From: Trifolium pratense
Lineage: Eukaryota > Streptophyta > Magnoliopsida > Fabales > Fabaceae
Length of the DNA stretch: 64,000 nt
Reading direction: 5' to 3'
Assembly: GCF_020283565.1 (NCBI RefSeq)
Contig: NC_060061.1
Location: 35,997,362 to 36,061,361, forward strand
Under the pieces are notes generated by a model. The model saw only the letters and a program-made list of their open reading frames with translations, was not told the DNA's origin and ran no database searches. The stretch's first letter is position 1. The number at the start of each line of letters is the position of its first letter. Shown here piece after piece: positions 24,767 to 34,974 of the stretch. The position numbers and the translations under genes were made by a program.

Positions 24767-25998
24767 TGATGACGAATCGTCACACTCTCTAATCCAGGCC
24801 TATTTTAGCAACATTAGATGCATTTTAGTAGGTTTTTAGCAATAAATATAAGAGAAATCTAACCATAAGCTTGATTACTTGTTTTGCAAGAAAACAGGAG
24901 AAATTGCAGGAAATGGATGTTTTTCACTACGCTGGGGGCGTAGCCCATCACGCGCCGCGTGATGGAGCTCACAGGGAGCCAAGATTTTCACTCTGATCAC
25001 GCGCGGCGTGATGCCTGACCACGCGCGGCGTGAAGACTTGTTCAAGAAGAAGATTGCTCTCTGACTTGATCACGCGCCGCGTGATACCGTTATCACGCGC
25101 GGCGTAGTTGATGGATCTGCAACCACGCGCGGCGTGATAGATCTGGCGCGCGGCGTGGTTGCGTTCAGTATATATGGTTTCTGCATAATTCTGTTTTCGT
25201 GTTGGAAAATTCTGCAAATTTGCTCTACATTCTGGGTTTGGAACTTCAAGATTGGGATTCAAGACTCAGAGGATAGCTCCAAGCACATCGATAGCATGGA
25301 TTCACAAGCCATGACATTGAAGCTCGGACGCGAACAAAGGGAGATGAGGAGCTAAGCTCCTTTGGAGGTAGGATCTAGGATAGTCTAGGATGTAGATGGA
25401 TCAGTTGTAATCTGCTATATGTGTAAGGATCTACTCTGTTCATAGTGTTGATTTAATGCAATTCGATGCCTAATGCTTTATAATCCTTCATTAGTGTTGT
25501 AATGATTTCGAGTTAAGTCACGTGCGAGAGTATTGATTTAATTTCTAAACTGAATTGCATTGAGCGCTCGAGTGTTTCCGGTCGAGAGATTGAGACATAG
25601 AGTGTAGCGAACGATTGACGCGCGTTAATATCATTCGTTGTAGGTAGCTTCCACCCGAGAGATCGGGGGAGTATCGACAACGAATAGAGTGGATTTTGAC
25701 AAGAGATTGCGATTCACTAATTTGTCGATCTAGTTGTGAACACTTGAGTAGATTCCTATGATATAGTAGATTGCATGTGGTTTAGCTATAGACTAGGCGA
25801 TTCCGATGATTCTACCTCGCTTTTCCATTATATCAAAGCACGTTTTCTACAATTCATCACTCAACATACCCCCAATTCATGTGTATTTCTTGCATAATGT
25901 CTATGAGCACTATTCGACTAGTTTAATCACACAATCCCTGTGGATCGATATTTTTATTACTACGTGGTAATTCGTTCACTTGCGAAAATTATCCATCA
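24767..25998 (+). repeat. 3' LTR
   Basis: 1232 bp, same length as the 5' LTR with no indels; offset exactly 4260 bp. Differences seen near 20637/24897, 20754/25014, 20955/25215, 21287/25547 and 21443/25703. Confidence 0.95.
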
Positions 25999-26209
25999 AT
26001 AATGTTGTCATTTTTATAAAAAAGACGTTCCAATAACATTTTTCATTAATGAAAATATGGTTGATTGAAATGACAACACTTTTTTTAGTGTTGTATTTTT
26101 ATTCCAAACAATATGTTTCAATATTATTTCTCAAAATGTGTCGAAATTAGTATTAGTAATGAGATGTATAAAGCATAATAACATTTGTATTACATTTATC
26201 GATTATTTG

Positions 26210-26990
26210 ATTTAATTTCTCCTCTTCCCGTCACAACTCCATCTCACAACCCTAATTCTGTTTTTCTTCTTTTTTCCCCTCAATTAGATTGGGGGGTTTT
26301 AATTCATTTTGATCAAGAATTATCCCTCTTGATCATTTTTTATTTCTTCTTATTTAAATAAACGATTTTCACATGTTGTTAGGTTTCATTTGAGTTTTCT
26401 TCTTCATGATTTCTTTGTTGTCTGATATTGTTTTAATCTCGTCTTAGTGCAAAATTGTTTCTTTTGATTTCTCATTTTGGTATGATGTTTGTTTTGATTT
26501 TTTTGTTTTGGTACGATGCTTGTTTAGTTTAGATTTGCTTTGATCCAAATCCAATGCAGATTCAATAACTTTAACATCGTTAACATTGCAGATCCGAGGA
26601 TATGACTATTCCAGACAGACATTATAATTTTACCATATCAAATATTATTTGTAGATTTTGTCACATTTATAGACATTTAGGGCCCGTTTGGCCCAACTTT
26701 TTTCAGAGCTTATGCAATATAAATTAGATTTTATGTTATTTCATAAGTTCACACTAGTAAAAATTGTATTTTTATAAGCTATTTTATCATAAACTACCTT
26801 GAAAAACTTATAATAATATATAAAAATTACATAAGTTATTTGTATAAACTCTAAAAAAAGTTGGGCCAAACAGACCCTTAGTCATTTATGTTATTAATTA
26901 ACGTTATGAACTTATATGTAGATTCATCATTTTTATTTTGTAGGGAACTTCAATATATAATAATTTTAATTGATATACTCTGTCAATTTA
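26210..26990 (+). repeat. Diverged relative of the retroposed sequence at 30664
   Basis: It shares ordered blocks with 30664-31200: a CTCTTC-rich start, GATTTTCACAT, TCTCGTCTTAGTGC, GATCCAAATCCAATGCAGAT, CAGATCCG, and ATTCATC ahead of the end. A Tourist-type MITE (26680-26877) interrupts it. Coding potential not seen. Confidence 0.5.
26677..26880. mobile_element. Tourist-type MITE (198 bp)
   Basis: GGGCCCGTTTGGCCCAACTT at the left pairs with AAGTTGGGCCAAACAGACCC at the right. TTA lies on both sides (26677-26679, 26878-26880), the target duplication expected for PIF/Harbinger-related Tourist elements. Confidence 0.85.
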
Positions 26991-28705
26991 AATATACGAA
27001 TTTTGTTTTTTTAGTGAAAAAAATGAAAAAAACATAATAAACCCCGCAGACCAACCACGCCATCAACCATTGACAACACAACAGGTACAATGTAGGCCTT
27101 TTATTAGTATTATTTAGAGTCTCTGGTATTGGATGATGACATTTCATAGTTTTCATCCATGAAGTGTATGCAGTTATTCGATTTTTTATTATTATGTATT
27201 TAAGCCGGTTGTTTTCCAATTGCATATCAAAGATGAAGATAAAAATATTAAATTTGCTTAGAATTAGTTAAAAAAAAAAGTTGGGTAAAAAATTCTTCAC
27301 CAACAATAAATTGGTTCAAATAGTAAGAGTCTAATTAGTCTCCTTAAGCATGTGATCAGTTGTTTGATTCTTGACTCATGCGTACTGAGAAAATTCGGTT
27401 GGAAGGATGTGCTCCACATGTTCCCTGGTAAAAACTTCATTCAAATATCATGGTAAAAAAAATTAAATTAAATTTTAATAAATAATTTTATAGACAAAAA
27501 GAAAATCAAATTTAAATACATAACATATTACTCATATTAATTATTTTACCTTTAAAAATCTCATTTTTAATTCACATTTTCCCTCAAAATTTCTTGAGTC
27601 AGCCATGTGATGATTATGAATTTGAATCATCTTCAATTTTCCCTCATATTTTCTCTTCTTTTTCTTAATGCAATGATTGATTTTCTTTCTTTTTTCTTCT
27701 TTGTAATTTATCAACTTGGATTAAGAAAAAAGTGAGAAAACATAAGGAAAAATTGGAGATGATCCAAATTCTAAATGGATAAGTGGATTATCGCATTTAT
27801 CTTATTCTTAATTACATATATCAGCATTAAATAATTAATAAAATCATTATGTATATAGCCTTAATTAGTACATGGATCTTAACTAATGGAATGTGAAATT
27901 AGTTGTATCCTCACTTTTCTAATTTGAACCCCAACACTATTCTCTGAAACGTGGAAAATGCACATGCAAAAACAAGATGAAGAAAACACATACAGATATA
28001 GGGAGAGGACAGTACTTTACTACTATTCTTCCTTTTTTTTTTTTTGTTAGCAATAGCAACCCACGTGAACAGCAAGTCTGGATAATGAAATCAAACTAAT
28101 CAATCAATCATAGTACATTACATTGTATAGTGAGTGGGGACCACATGCATAATGTGGTGGAACAGTTCAACTATTCTTTCTTTCTGTTGCAGAGAAAATT
28201 TATCTTCTTACGTTGACTTATTGGATTTTTGTGGAAGGGAGAACCGGCGCCACAATGCCACATACCGAGTTCATCACCACACACAATAGTACTTTCACAA
28301 CTTTTTTTTACAAAAGAGAAACAGTTATATTAAAATAACTCACGCACATAAATAAAAAGAGTTAAGGATATACAAGTTTTGATCATGTTTACGGTTCGTT
28401 TGGGTAGAAGTAAAGAAAGTTAGAAAGAAGAAAAAAACATTAAGATTGAATTGAGATTGTATGACTCGAAAGAGTCTTGATGTCTGCTTCGTAAAGGGTT
28501 GATGATATGTAAACTTTGAGATTTGAAGGCTTACACAACATTTTTTGCTATTTGGTTTCGCGCTCGTATGCAAGTTTGCTAGATAGTGTATGAGATGTGT
28601 GTGTGTTTGCTTCGTTTTAATTAGACAATTTTTGTTGTATTTGCATGACCATTATACCTGTTTGGGTTGAATGTAGGGTTTGAATGCGTTTGATTTGTAT
28701 CCCCT
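26991..28705. other. Intergenic; probable SINE remnant near 27300-27460
   Basis: At 27310-27400, TTGGTTCAAATAGTAAGAG and later GTTTGATTCTTGACTCATG look like degenerate polymerase III boxes, followed by an A-rich tail near 27450. No gene in the interval. Confidence 0.4.
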
Positions 28706-30273
28706 TCACATTACAAGAAAATATTCATTTACCGGCGAAAATTACTGGCGGTTTTGGCCCTCAGTAGCTTACTGGCGGCCTAAGCCCCCAATAATTAAAT
28801 AAAACCGCCACAAACTAATCAAATAATATTTAAATAAAAAAATTTGAATTTATTAGCGGTCCTGGCCGTCAGTAATTCTCTTTTTAATTACCGGCGGTCC
28901 AGGCCGCCACTACCTAAGCAAGAATAAAAAAAAAAAAAAAAAACTGACGCCTTCGGACCTTACTGGCGGCCTAGGCCGCCACAAAATCTTGAGAATATAA
29001 AAAAGTAGCCGTTGGAGGATTTAGTGGCGGTTTTGACCGCCGGTAATGTTCTTGAAACTTGCCCAGCCATTAATGGTGCCCTGGGCCGCCGCAAAGTTGT
29101 TGGAATTTGAAAAAAAAAAAGACCGTTGGGGCTTAGTGGCGGCTTTGACCGCCAATAAGCTCCAAGTCCAGATTTTTACGAATTTCATCCCCCTCTATAT
29201 ATATCTTCCTTCACTTCACAACTCTCATTTCCTACAATCCTTTCTCTATCTAAAATTTCTCCAACATCTCTCTAAAAATTCTTAACTCTTTGTCATTTCA
29301 ACTTTTATCATTTCACTCTCTAAAAATTCTCCAACTTTTTATCATTTCACTCTTGTTTTTCTTCATTTTGGTAAGTATTTCTCTAATATTCATGCAAGTT
29401 TAATATTTGATGTTTATATTGATATGATAAATTGTGTTTATGCTAATAGTTAGTTTTTAAATTTTATTGTAGCAAGTGTTATTTTGTCTGGCGATTTGTA
29501 CATAGGAGTATAATGTAGACACCACTCTTCCTCAGCATAAAAATGTAAGTTCAATTTTTTTTTTAAAAAAACTTTATGAGTTGTTTTGTAATGTTTATAT
29601 ATATTTTTATATTAATTTCTGTCTTATTTTTATATTAAATAAAAAAAGTTTTTTTAAAATAAATATAAACAAAATTATTAAAAATATTAAATTTTATATT
29701 TAAATAAATTAAAATGTTTTTTTTAAAGCAATTAATATTTAAAAAAAATGTTTTTTTAAAACAAAATAATTAATTATTAAATTTTATATTTAAATAAATT
29801 AAAATGTTTTTTTAAAGCAATTAATATTTAAAAAAATGGTTTTTTTAAAACAAAATAATTAATTAAAAACGTTTTTTTTAAAAAAATTCGAAAAGGCTGT
29901 AGTGGCGGTCCAAACCGTCGCTAAATGGTCAAAATCTGGGCAAAATTAGTGGCGGTCCTGGCCGCCAGTAGCTCTGTCGCAACCTGCAAAAGGAACTGTC
30001 CTTTCTGACACTAAATTTTGCGGCGGTCAAGGCCGCCAGTAACGTCTTTGGTCTTTGAATTGACCGTTGTTACTTTGTGGCGGTCTGGGCCGCCAGTAAG
30101 TCTCGTCAATTCAGTTTTCGACGGCTTTGGTCGCCAGTAGTGTTACCGTCGCCTTAATTACTGGCGTATCGTGGCCGCCAGTAATCCGCCACTAATTTGG
30201 CTGTTTCTGGCGGTTTTTGGCTGTTTCTGGCGGTTTTTGGCCGCCAATAATTGGCGTTTTTCTTGTAGTGTCA
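28706..30273. mobile_element. Non-autonomous CACTA (En/Spm-type) element, 1562 bp
   Basis: The ends are CATTACAAGAAAA at 28709 and the complement of CACTACAAGAAAAACG at 30270, flanked on both sides by the 3-bp duplication TCA (28706-28708, 30271-30273). Both subterminal zones are packed with GGCGGT-N-GGCCGCCAGTA-like dyads, about eight in 28745-29160 and seven in 29895-30245, as expected for transposase-binding subterminal repeats. The centre holds a TATA-like box (TCTATATATAT near 29190), a CT-rich leader and a possible splice donor near 29370, probably a leftover of the transposase promoter and leader. No transposase ORF. Confidence 0.9.
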
Positions 30274-30477
30274 GTATTCATTATCCTATGCACTTTTGTG
30301 TGAACTTACTTAGTTAGATTTATGTTCCCCCGGTTTTTATATTTATTTTTTATTTTATTGTTTTAATATAATAATGAGATATAGGTAAAGAATGATGACG
30401 AAGTTTGCTTTGTCCCCTGATGTCTACATGTTCTTTGCCTTATAAAAAAATTAACTCATTCAAACATACTATTAACA
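30274..30477. other. Intergenic spacer
   Basis: A/T-rich, nothing supported. Confidence 0.4.
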
Positions 30478-30650
30478 AACGGATTATGCTAAATACAGGG
30501 ACAAATCTAAACCTGATATATTGGTGTGGCTAAAAAAATTTACGTTCACAAGCTTTATAGTTAACAACAAAATCACGCTTGCAGATTGGCTGAAGAAGTA
30601 GTTTTATCTCTAGAAAGCACATTAAAAATAACAAAATAACGAACAAAGAA

Positions 30651-31239
30651 ATCATATTTGTAGCCCTAAAACTCTTTTTGATTTTCTTCTTCTTCTCTCA
30701 CCCATAGAGGGGTGGTTTTAGGTCAATTTTTGGCCTAAAAATCACCCCTTTACATTTTTTTTCTTCTTGCTTTTTAATACAAATAAGTGATTTTCACATA
30801 GTTTAAGTCTTATAGTTTTGTTTTCATCTTTGCGATTTTATCCTTTGTTTTGATTTTCAGTATTGTTGTCCCGTCTTAGTGCGGAGTATTGTTGTCCCGT
30901 CTTAGTGCGGAGTATTGTTGTCCCGTCTTAGTGCGGTGTTCATTTGTTTCAGGTTTGAAGATTAAGGTTGATCCAGTGCAGATCCAATCAATGACTTTTG
31001 TACCATCAACGCTACAGATCCGGCGACATGAATGTTCCGGAAACTTCAATATAGTCAAATATGTAGGCTTTTGCAATATGCCGTTTGATGCTATTAACAT
31101 GGATGCTGTGAGTTTGTTCGCAGATTCATCCTTTTTGTTTTTAGCGATTTTGATTTGTATTGCATCGATGTACTCTTATCAATTTGAATGAATGAATATC
31201 TTTTATTTAGTCAAAAAAAAAAAAAAATCATATTTGTAG
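30651..31239 (+). mobile_element. Poly(A)-tailed retroposed sequence inside the hAT element
   Basis: ATCATATTTGTAG at 30651-30663 recurs at 31227-31239, directly after an A15 run. The inserted 563 bp start CCCTAAAACTC and end TTTTATTTAGTC plus poly(A), the signature of LINE-mediated retroposition. I do not recognise the source transcript. A short ORF (30889-31191, 100 aa) is in it but resembles nothing known to me. A relative is at 26210-26990. Confidence 0.75.
30859..30936 (+). repeat. Perfect tandem repeat, 3 x 26 bp
   Basis: Unit AGTATTGTTGTCCCGTCTTA plus GTGCGG, three identical copies at 30859, 30885 and 30911. Only a single diverged copy is found in the relative near 26440. Confidence 0.95.
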
Positions 31240-31969
31240 TTGTAGAGTTGAGAGAAAAGTAAAAGAATAAAATTTTATATGTTATTGAGATCAATTAAAA
31301 TTAATAGTGTTCAATAAAAGCGTATAAACCTTATTGTTGGTGAATTTCAATAACATATCAAATTATTTTAAATTTCTATAAAATTTTACATGAATTATCT
31401 AGATGATATGAATTTTAAATTTAACGATAAATTTCTTTAAATTTTATACTCATTAAAATATTACCGGTATAATTTAATTTCTCTAATATGTATATAATAT
31501 ATATATTGATCACTCCTTTATAAAAAAATTTTACCACAACTATTATTTTTTATTCTTTGTAGTTAACTAGCAACAAAGCAATTTAATTTCCTTGTAAATG
31601 GGGGCACTACTTAACCACCGAGCCAAAAACATCTTTGTGATAATATTAGCAGTTATACAAATTTATTCAATAATTCTGGTGTGGCTATAGCCACAATCAG
31701 CCCCTACATGGATCCGTCCCTGGCTAAATAGTGTCCTGGGGCATTTGTTAAATATACAAAAATATAAAATTAATGTTGAAAATATAACATTTTACACTTT
31801 TAAGATATTGAATACACAAATTCTAAAAACAAATTTCCTTATTAATATGTTTAACTAATGTCCCAGAGATACTGTTTAGCATTTTCATTAACATATTTTA
31901 AAGTTCCGATTGATATTTAACTTTAAAACCTATAAAATTTTTTATACTAAATTTAAAACCTCTCAATAT

Positions 31970-32776
31970 TGTTGTACATGTTAAGGATAGTAGTTAGAAC
32001 TTAGTTAGTCTGTTACTTGTTCTACAAGTAACAGATGTAAACTAACTAACTCTTAAAAATTAGTTAGTGCAGTTATTTCTTAAATTCCCTAGTTAGTTAG
32101 ATTGTAAGCATGCCTCTATAAAGCTTGTAATCTACATTGTAAAGTTCAGTTTTGGTGAAATAGAACTTCTCAACTTTCTTTGCGCTTATGTTCTTTGTTT
32201 GAGTTTTCTCTCTTGTTTCTTGATCTCACTGCACGCATTGTTGGGTTGTGAGGTGGGAGCATCACTGGATTAGATCGGTACATTGGGCATTGAGCAACCT
32301 TAATTATAAGTGACTCTAACACCACATCTTCACCCAAAATCTTAAGACATTGAGTTTATGGGTATCTCATTTATAAAGTGATCAGCCTCAACTCGTCCAA
32401 CTAATATGAGACTTTTTCCCACACTTGATAGAACCCAACATCTCCCCTCAAGTGTGAGTCTCTCCGTGCCCACGATCCTTCGCCACTCGCTTACTGCTCC
32501 CCCAACCGGGCTCTGATACCACTGTTGGACCGTGAGGGGGGAGCCTCACTTGATTGGATCGGCACATTGGGCATTGAGCAACCTTACAAGTGACTCTAAC
32601 GCCACATCTTCACCCAAAATCTTAAGACACTGAGTTTATGAGTCTCTCAGTTATAAAATATTCAACCTCAACTATTCTAACAAATGTGAACTTTTTATCC
32701 CACTTGATAAATCTCAACATGCATATCACATTGTTTCTCTGCTTCATTTGCTTAACAATGGAGTTGAACTTCTACA
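31970..32776 (+). mobile_element. Copia-type LTR (with primer site) interrupted by a TRIM
   Basis: It begins TGTTGTACATGTTAAGG and ends TTCTACA. A primer-binding site TGGTATCAGGCC follows at 32784-32795, close to the initiator tRNA-Met type. A TATA-like CTCTATAAAGC lies near 32112. After removing the TRIM (32239-32724) the LTR is about 320 bp. No gag or pol follows, so this is an LTR fragment of an otherwise lost element. The primer site supports an LTR rather than a host promoter. Confidence 0.6.
32234..32724 (-). mobile_element. Complete TRIM (481 bp)
   Basis: Terminal repeats 32239-32440 and 32523-32719 both start TGTTGG and end CAACA on the plus strand. The 82-bp interior has, on the minus strand, the primer site TGGTATCAGAGC directly after the LTR (PBS at about 32510-32522) and a purine tract AGGGGAGA before the other LTR. 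Flanks CGCAT/TGCAT are a 4/5 target duplication. No coding capacity, as usual for terminal-repeat retrotransposons in miniature. Confidence 0.85.
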
Positions 32777-32938
32777 TGTCACATGGTATCAGGCCTCAAC
32801 CGAGGCATTATACCATCTTTGATTTCCATCTCTTTCTTTCACCAATTACTCTTCTTGCAAGTTATTGCAACTTAGTTCCTTTAACTATTAAATCAGCCAC
32901 ATTGATCTCTTGACTTATTTAAGTTAATAACACATCAT

Positions 32939-33058
32939 TTTTTTTGTCAAGTAGTTTAATGACTAAATTTTTTACTCTTAAAGTAAATAAATGAGATGAT
33001 CGGGGTTCGAACCCCGATCTCCTACATATATATAATGCAACATCCTGACAACAGAGCC
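32939..33058 (+). mobile_element. tRNA-related SINE, family 1
   Basis: It matches the SINE at 39449 along its length: start TTTTGTCAAGTAG, TTTAATGACTAAA, box B CGGGGTTCGAACCCCG, then CTACATATATA and CATCCTGACAACA. No clean target duplication here. Confidence 0.65.
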
Positions 33059-33475
33059 AATATCACAAGACACAGATCACGCCCCTTAATAGATGGATGT
33101 CATAGACTTTCTGGTTTGATCTCCACCTTTGAATTTTTTTTATTTGAGTGAACCGTAAAAATAAAAAAGGATTGTATGGTTAGGATGTAATTGGACATAA
33201 ATTTAATGGGAGATGATCGCTTTGGTGATATTATATCTCAGAACAAATCAAAATTTTGATCTTAGAAATATAACTCAATGTCATATCAATCTTTAAGTAT
33301 ATTGAAATTGAAAACACATTCACATAGTATCTCTATTATTAGTCATTTTGGTTATTAAATATGTTTTTAAGTAGTGAATTTAATTTTCAACTTTATTTTT
33401 TATTTGTTAGTTTGGTTCATAAAATTATTTTAAAAAAGACAATAAATATAAATATTTGCAAGTTACAATAAAGTA

Positions 33476-33618
33476 TCAATCGTTAGTTAGTTGGTTCAGT
33501 GGTGATTGACGCTGAACTTGGTAGCGATGACCGTGGTTCGATCCCCGTAACTACGATGGGAGGGGGCTGAAACCACTTGATGCCAGAACTGACCCCAAAC
33601 CAGATTGTGAAAACAAAA
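33476..33618 (+). mobile_element. tRNA-related SINE, family 2
   Basis: Box A-like TTAGTTGGTTCAGTGGTGA, box B GTGGTTCGATCCCCG, then a tRNA-unrelated tail ending near ACCAGATTGTGAAAAC. AGTTACAA at 33461 and 33619 may be the target duplication, with mismatches after it. Confidence 0.65.
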
Positions 33619-33626
33619 AGTTACAA

Positions 33627-34529
33627 CAAGTAACATAAATATAAATTTAATTAATTTATCAATTTTAAAATAAGCGACTAAATTGAACTTTTAAAACAAA
33701 AAATCAAAGGAGATTAAATGAGTATATAGCCTAAAACAAATAAAGAAGAAAAAGAAAAGGACAAAGTGAAATAGTGACAACGATGAATGAGTGGTGATGA
33801 GAATTGAGAAATGGGAAGAAATTGAAACTGGAAAAACATGAGCAGCCTGCAATCCAATTGGATCTTTCCTAATCTAGTTAGTCTGGGAGAAAATTATTGG
33901 CATTTTGACTACTTACACATTCCAGTTTTTCACGCTTTTCTTTCTTTACCTTTTTTCTTTTTGAAAAAGAAAAAATAGAACCCCGACTTTGTCCTCTTTT
34001 GAGAAATGGGAGTAGTCTTCTTTACAATGTTTTTGTTTAATTTTTCATTTCCTCCTTTATTATACTATAAAATTTCTCTTATAAAATTAGTACTACTCGT
34101 AGTAATTTATAAGGGTTTAAGACTTTAAGTAGTCTTCATGTGGCAAAAAAAAAAAAGTAGTCTTCAAAATTAGCAGCACTTGTAAAAATAATTTCTTAAT
34201 TTTAAAATTATAAGCCCAATCAAAATGAGATTCACGTGTTAAATTCATGCATGTCAACTTCGAGAATATATTTATATATATTTTTTTTAAACATATTTTT
34301 TAATTATTTGAGGTATGTTAATATACATATTGTAGCTCAAACGATAGAATTTCATCAATATACTGTATTTATCAAATTGGTTGACAGGTTATAATTTCAT
34401 AACTGTATTTACCTATTCACATGCATTATATATTTCATTTATTTATTAAAATACTCTATTAATATCCATAAATAAACAAATTTAATAGGGTTATAAAAGT
34501 AATTATATACTCTTAAAATCGAGTAATGA
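33627..34529. other. Intergenic A/T-rich DNA
   Basis: No gene; poly-T and poly-A runs only. Confidence 0.45.
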
Positions 34530-34812
34530 GTATAATTCATCCTTACAAAATCGACTTGTAAAGTAAAAATCGACTCTTATTATAAAATTTTGTCCAGCCC
34601 AACTCACACACCCCTCATGTCCAACACATTTGAGTTTGATGCGTGAATATAAATGGTGGATAACCAGATAGTGGGTGATCCAAAGGATCTTGAAGAGACT
34701 CTGATACCATCTTAAAATTTAATATCGGGCATAACTCATTATTATAAAATCGACTTGTAAGGTGAGAATTATCTCTTACTTATAAACCTTTGTCCAGACA
34801 TACAATACACAT
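34530..34812 (-). mobile_element. TRIM-like copy, diverged
   Basis: Two related blocks (CATCCTTACAAAATCGACTT near 34540 and CATTATTATAAAATCGACTT near 34736) flank an interior. A minus-strand primer site complement (CTCTGATACCA, about 34699-34709) lies just before the second block. Same family as 61394-63888. Confidence 0.6.
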
Positions 34813-34813
34813 T

Positions 34814-34974
34814 TGGGTCATGCTACCGGTGCCCCCGAACACTGGTTAAGAAAACTAAAAATAAAAATTTAAAATTGAAAAATATCACTTTTTAAATTTT
34901 TGAGGAGTTGACTGCACAAACTCCGATACCATATTACTGTATTTACTTCCTTAAACAATGCCCTAGCATTTTCC
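34814..34974. mobile_element. Palindromic-end MITE copy
   Basis: GGGTCATGCTACCGGTGCCC ... AACACTGGTTAAG at the head, AACAATGCCCTAGCATTTTC at the tail. Also shares internal TTGAGGAGTTGACTGCACAA with the 18744 copy. Confidence 0.7.

Larger units (their letters stand above)
20502..26003 (+). mobile_element. Athila-like LTR retrotransposon, non-autonomous, very young
   Basis: Two LTRs of 1232 bp (20507-21738 and 24767-25998) start TGATGACGAATCG and end TTATCCATCA. They are flanked by the perfect 5-bp duplication ATAAT (20502-20506, 25999-26003). By eye they differ at only five positions, all transitions. The primer-binding site is at 21745-21762 and the polypurine tract at 24754-24766. The 3.0 kb interior keeps gag pieces and the very start of the RT region but lacks protease, the RT active site, RNase H and integrase. 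It must therefore have moved with enzymes from a relative. Confidence 0.95.
30488..31730. mobile_element. hAT-type element (1227 bp) with perfect 8-bp duplication
   Basis: The body 30496-31722 begins CAGGGACAAATC and ends GGATCCGTCCCTG. GCTAAATA lies on both sides (30488-30495, 31723-31730). It has no transposase. It hosts a later retroposed insertion (30664-31226). Confidence 0.88.
30478..31890. mobile_element. Palindromic-end MITE split by a hAT insertion
   Basis: The head (ATTATGCTAAATA, to 30495) and the body (31723-31890) join across the hAT element. Without it they read as a head GCTAAATAGTGTCCTGGGGC and a tail AGATACTGTTTAGCATTTTC, like the 18744 copy. This fixes the order of insertion: MITE first, hAT later. 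Confidence 0.7.

Noticed and set aside
32995..33030. Possible tRNA gene around the perfect box B
   Set aside because: No acceptor or anticodon stem can be formed; the sequence matches the SINE family copy at 39449.
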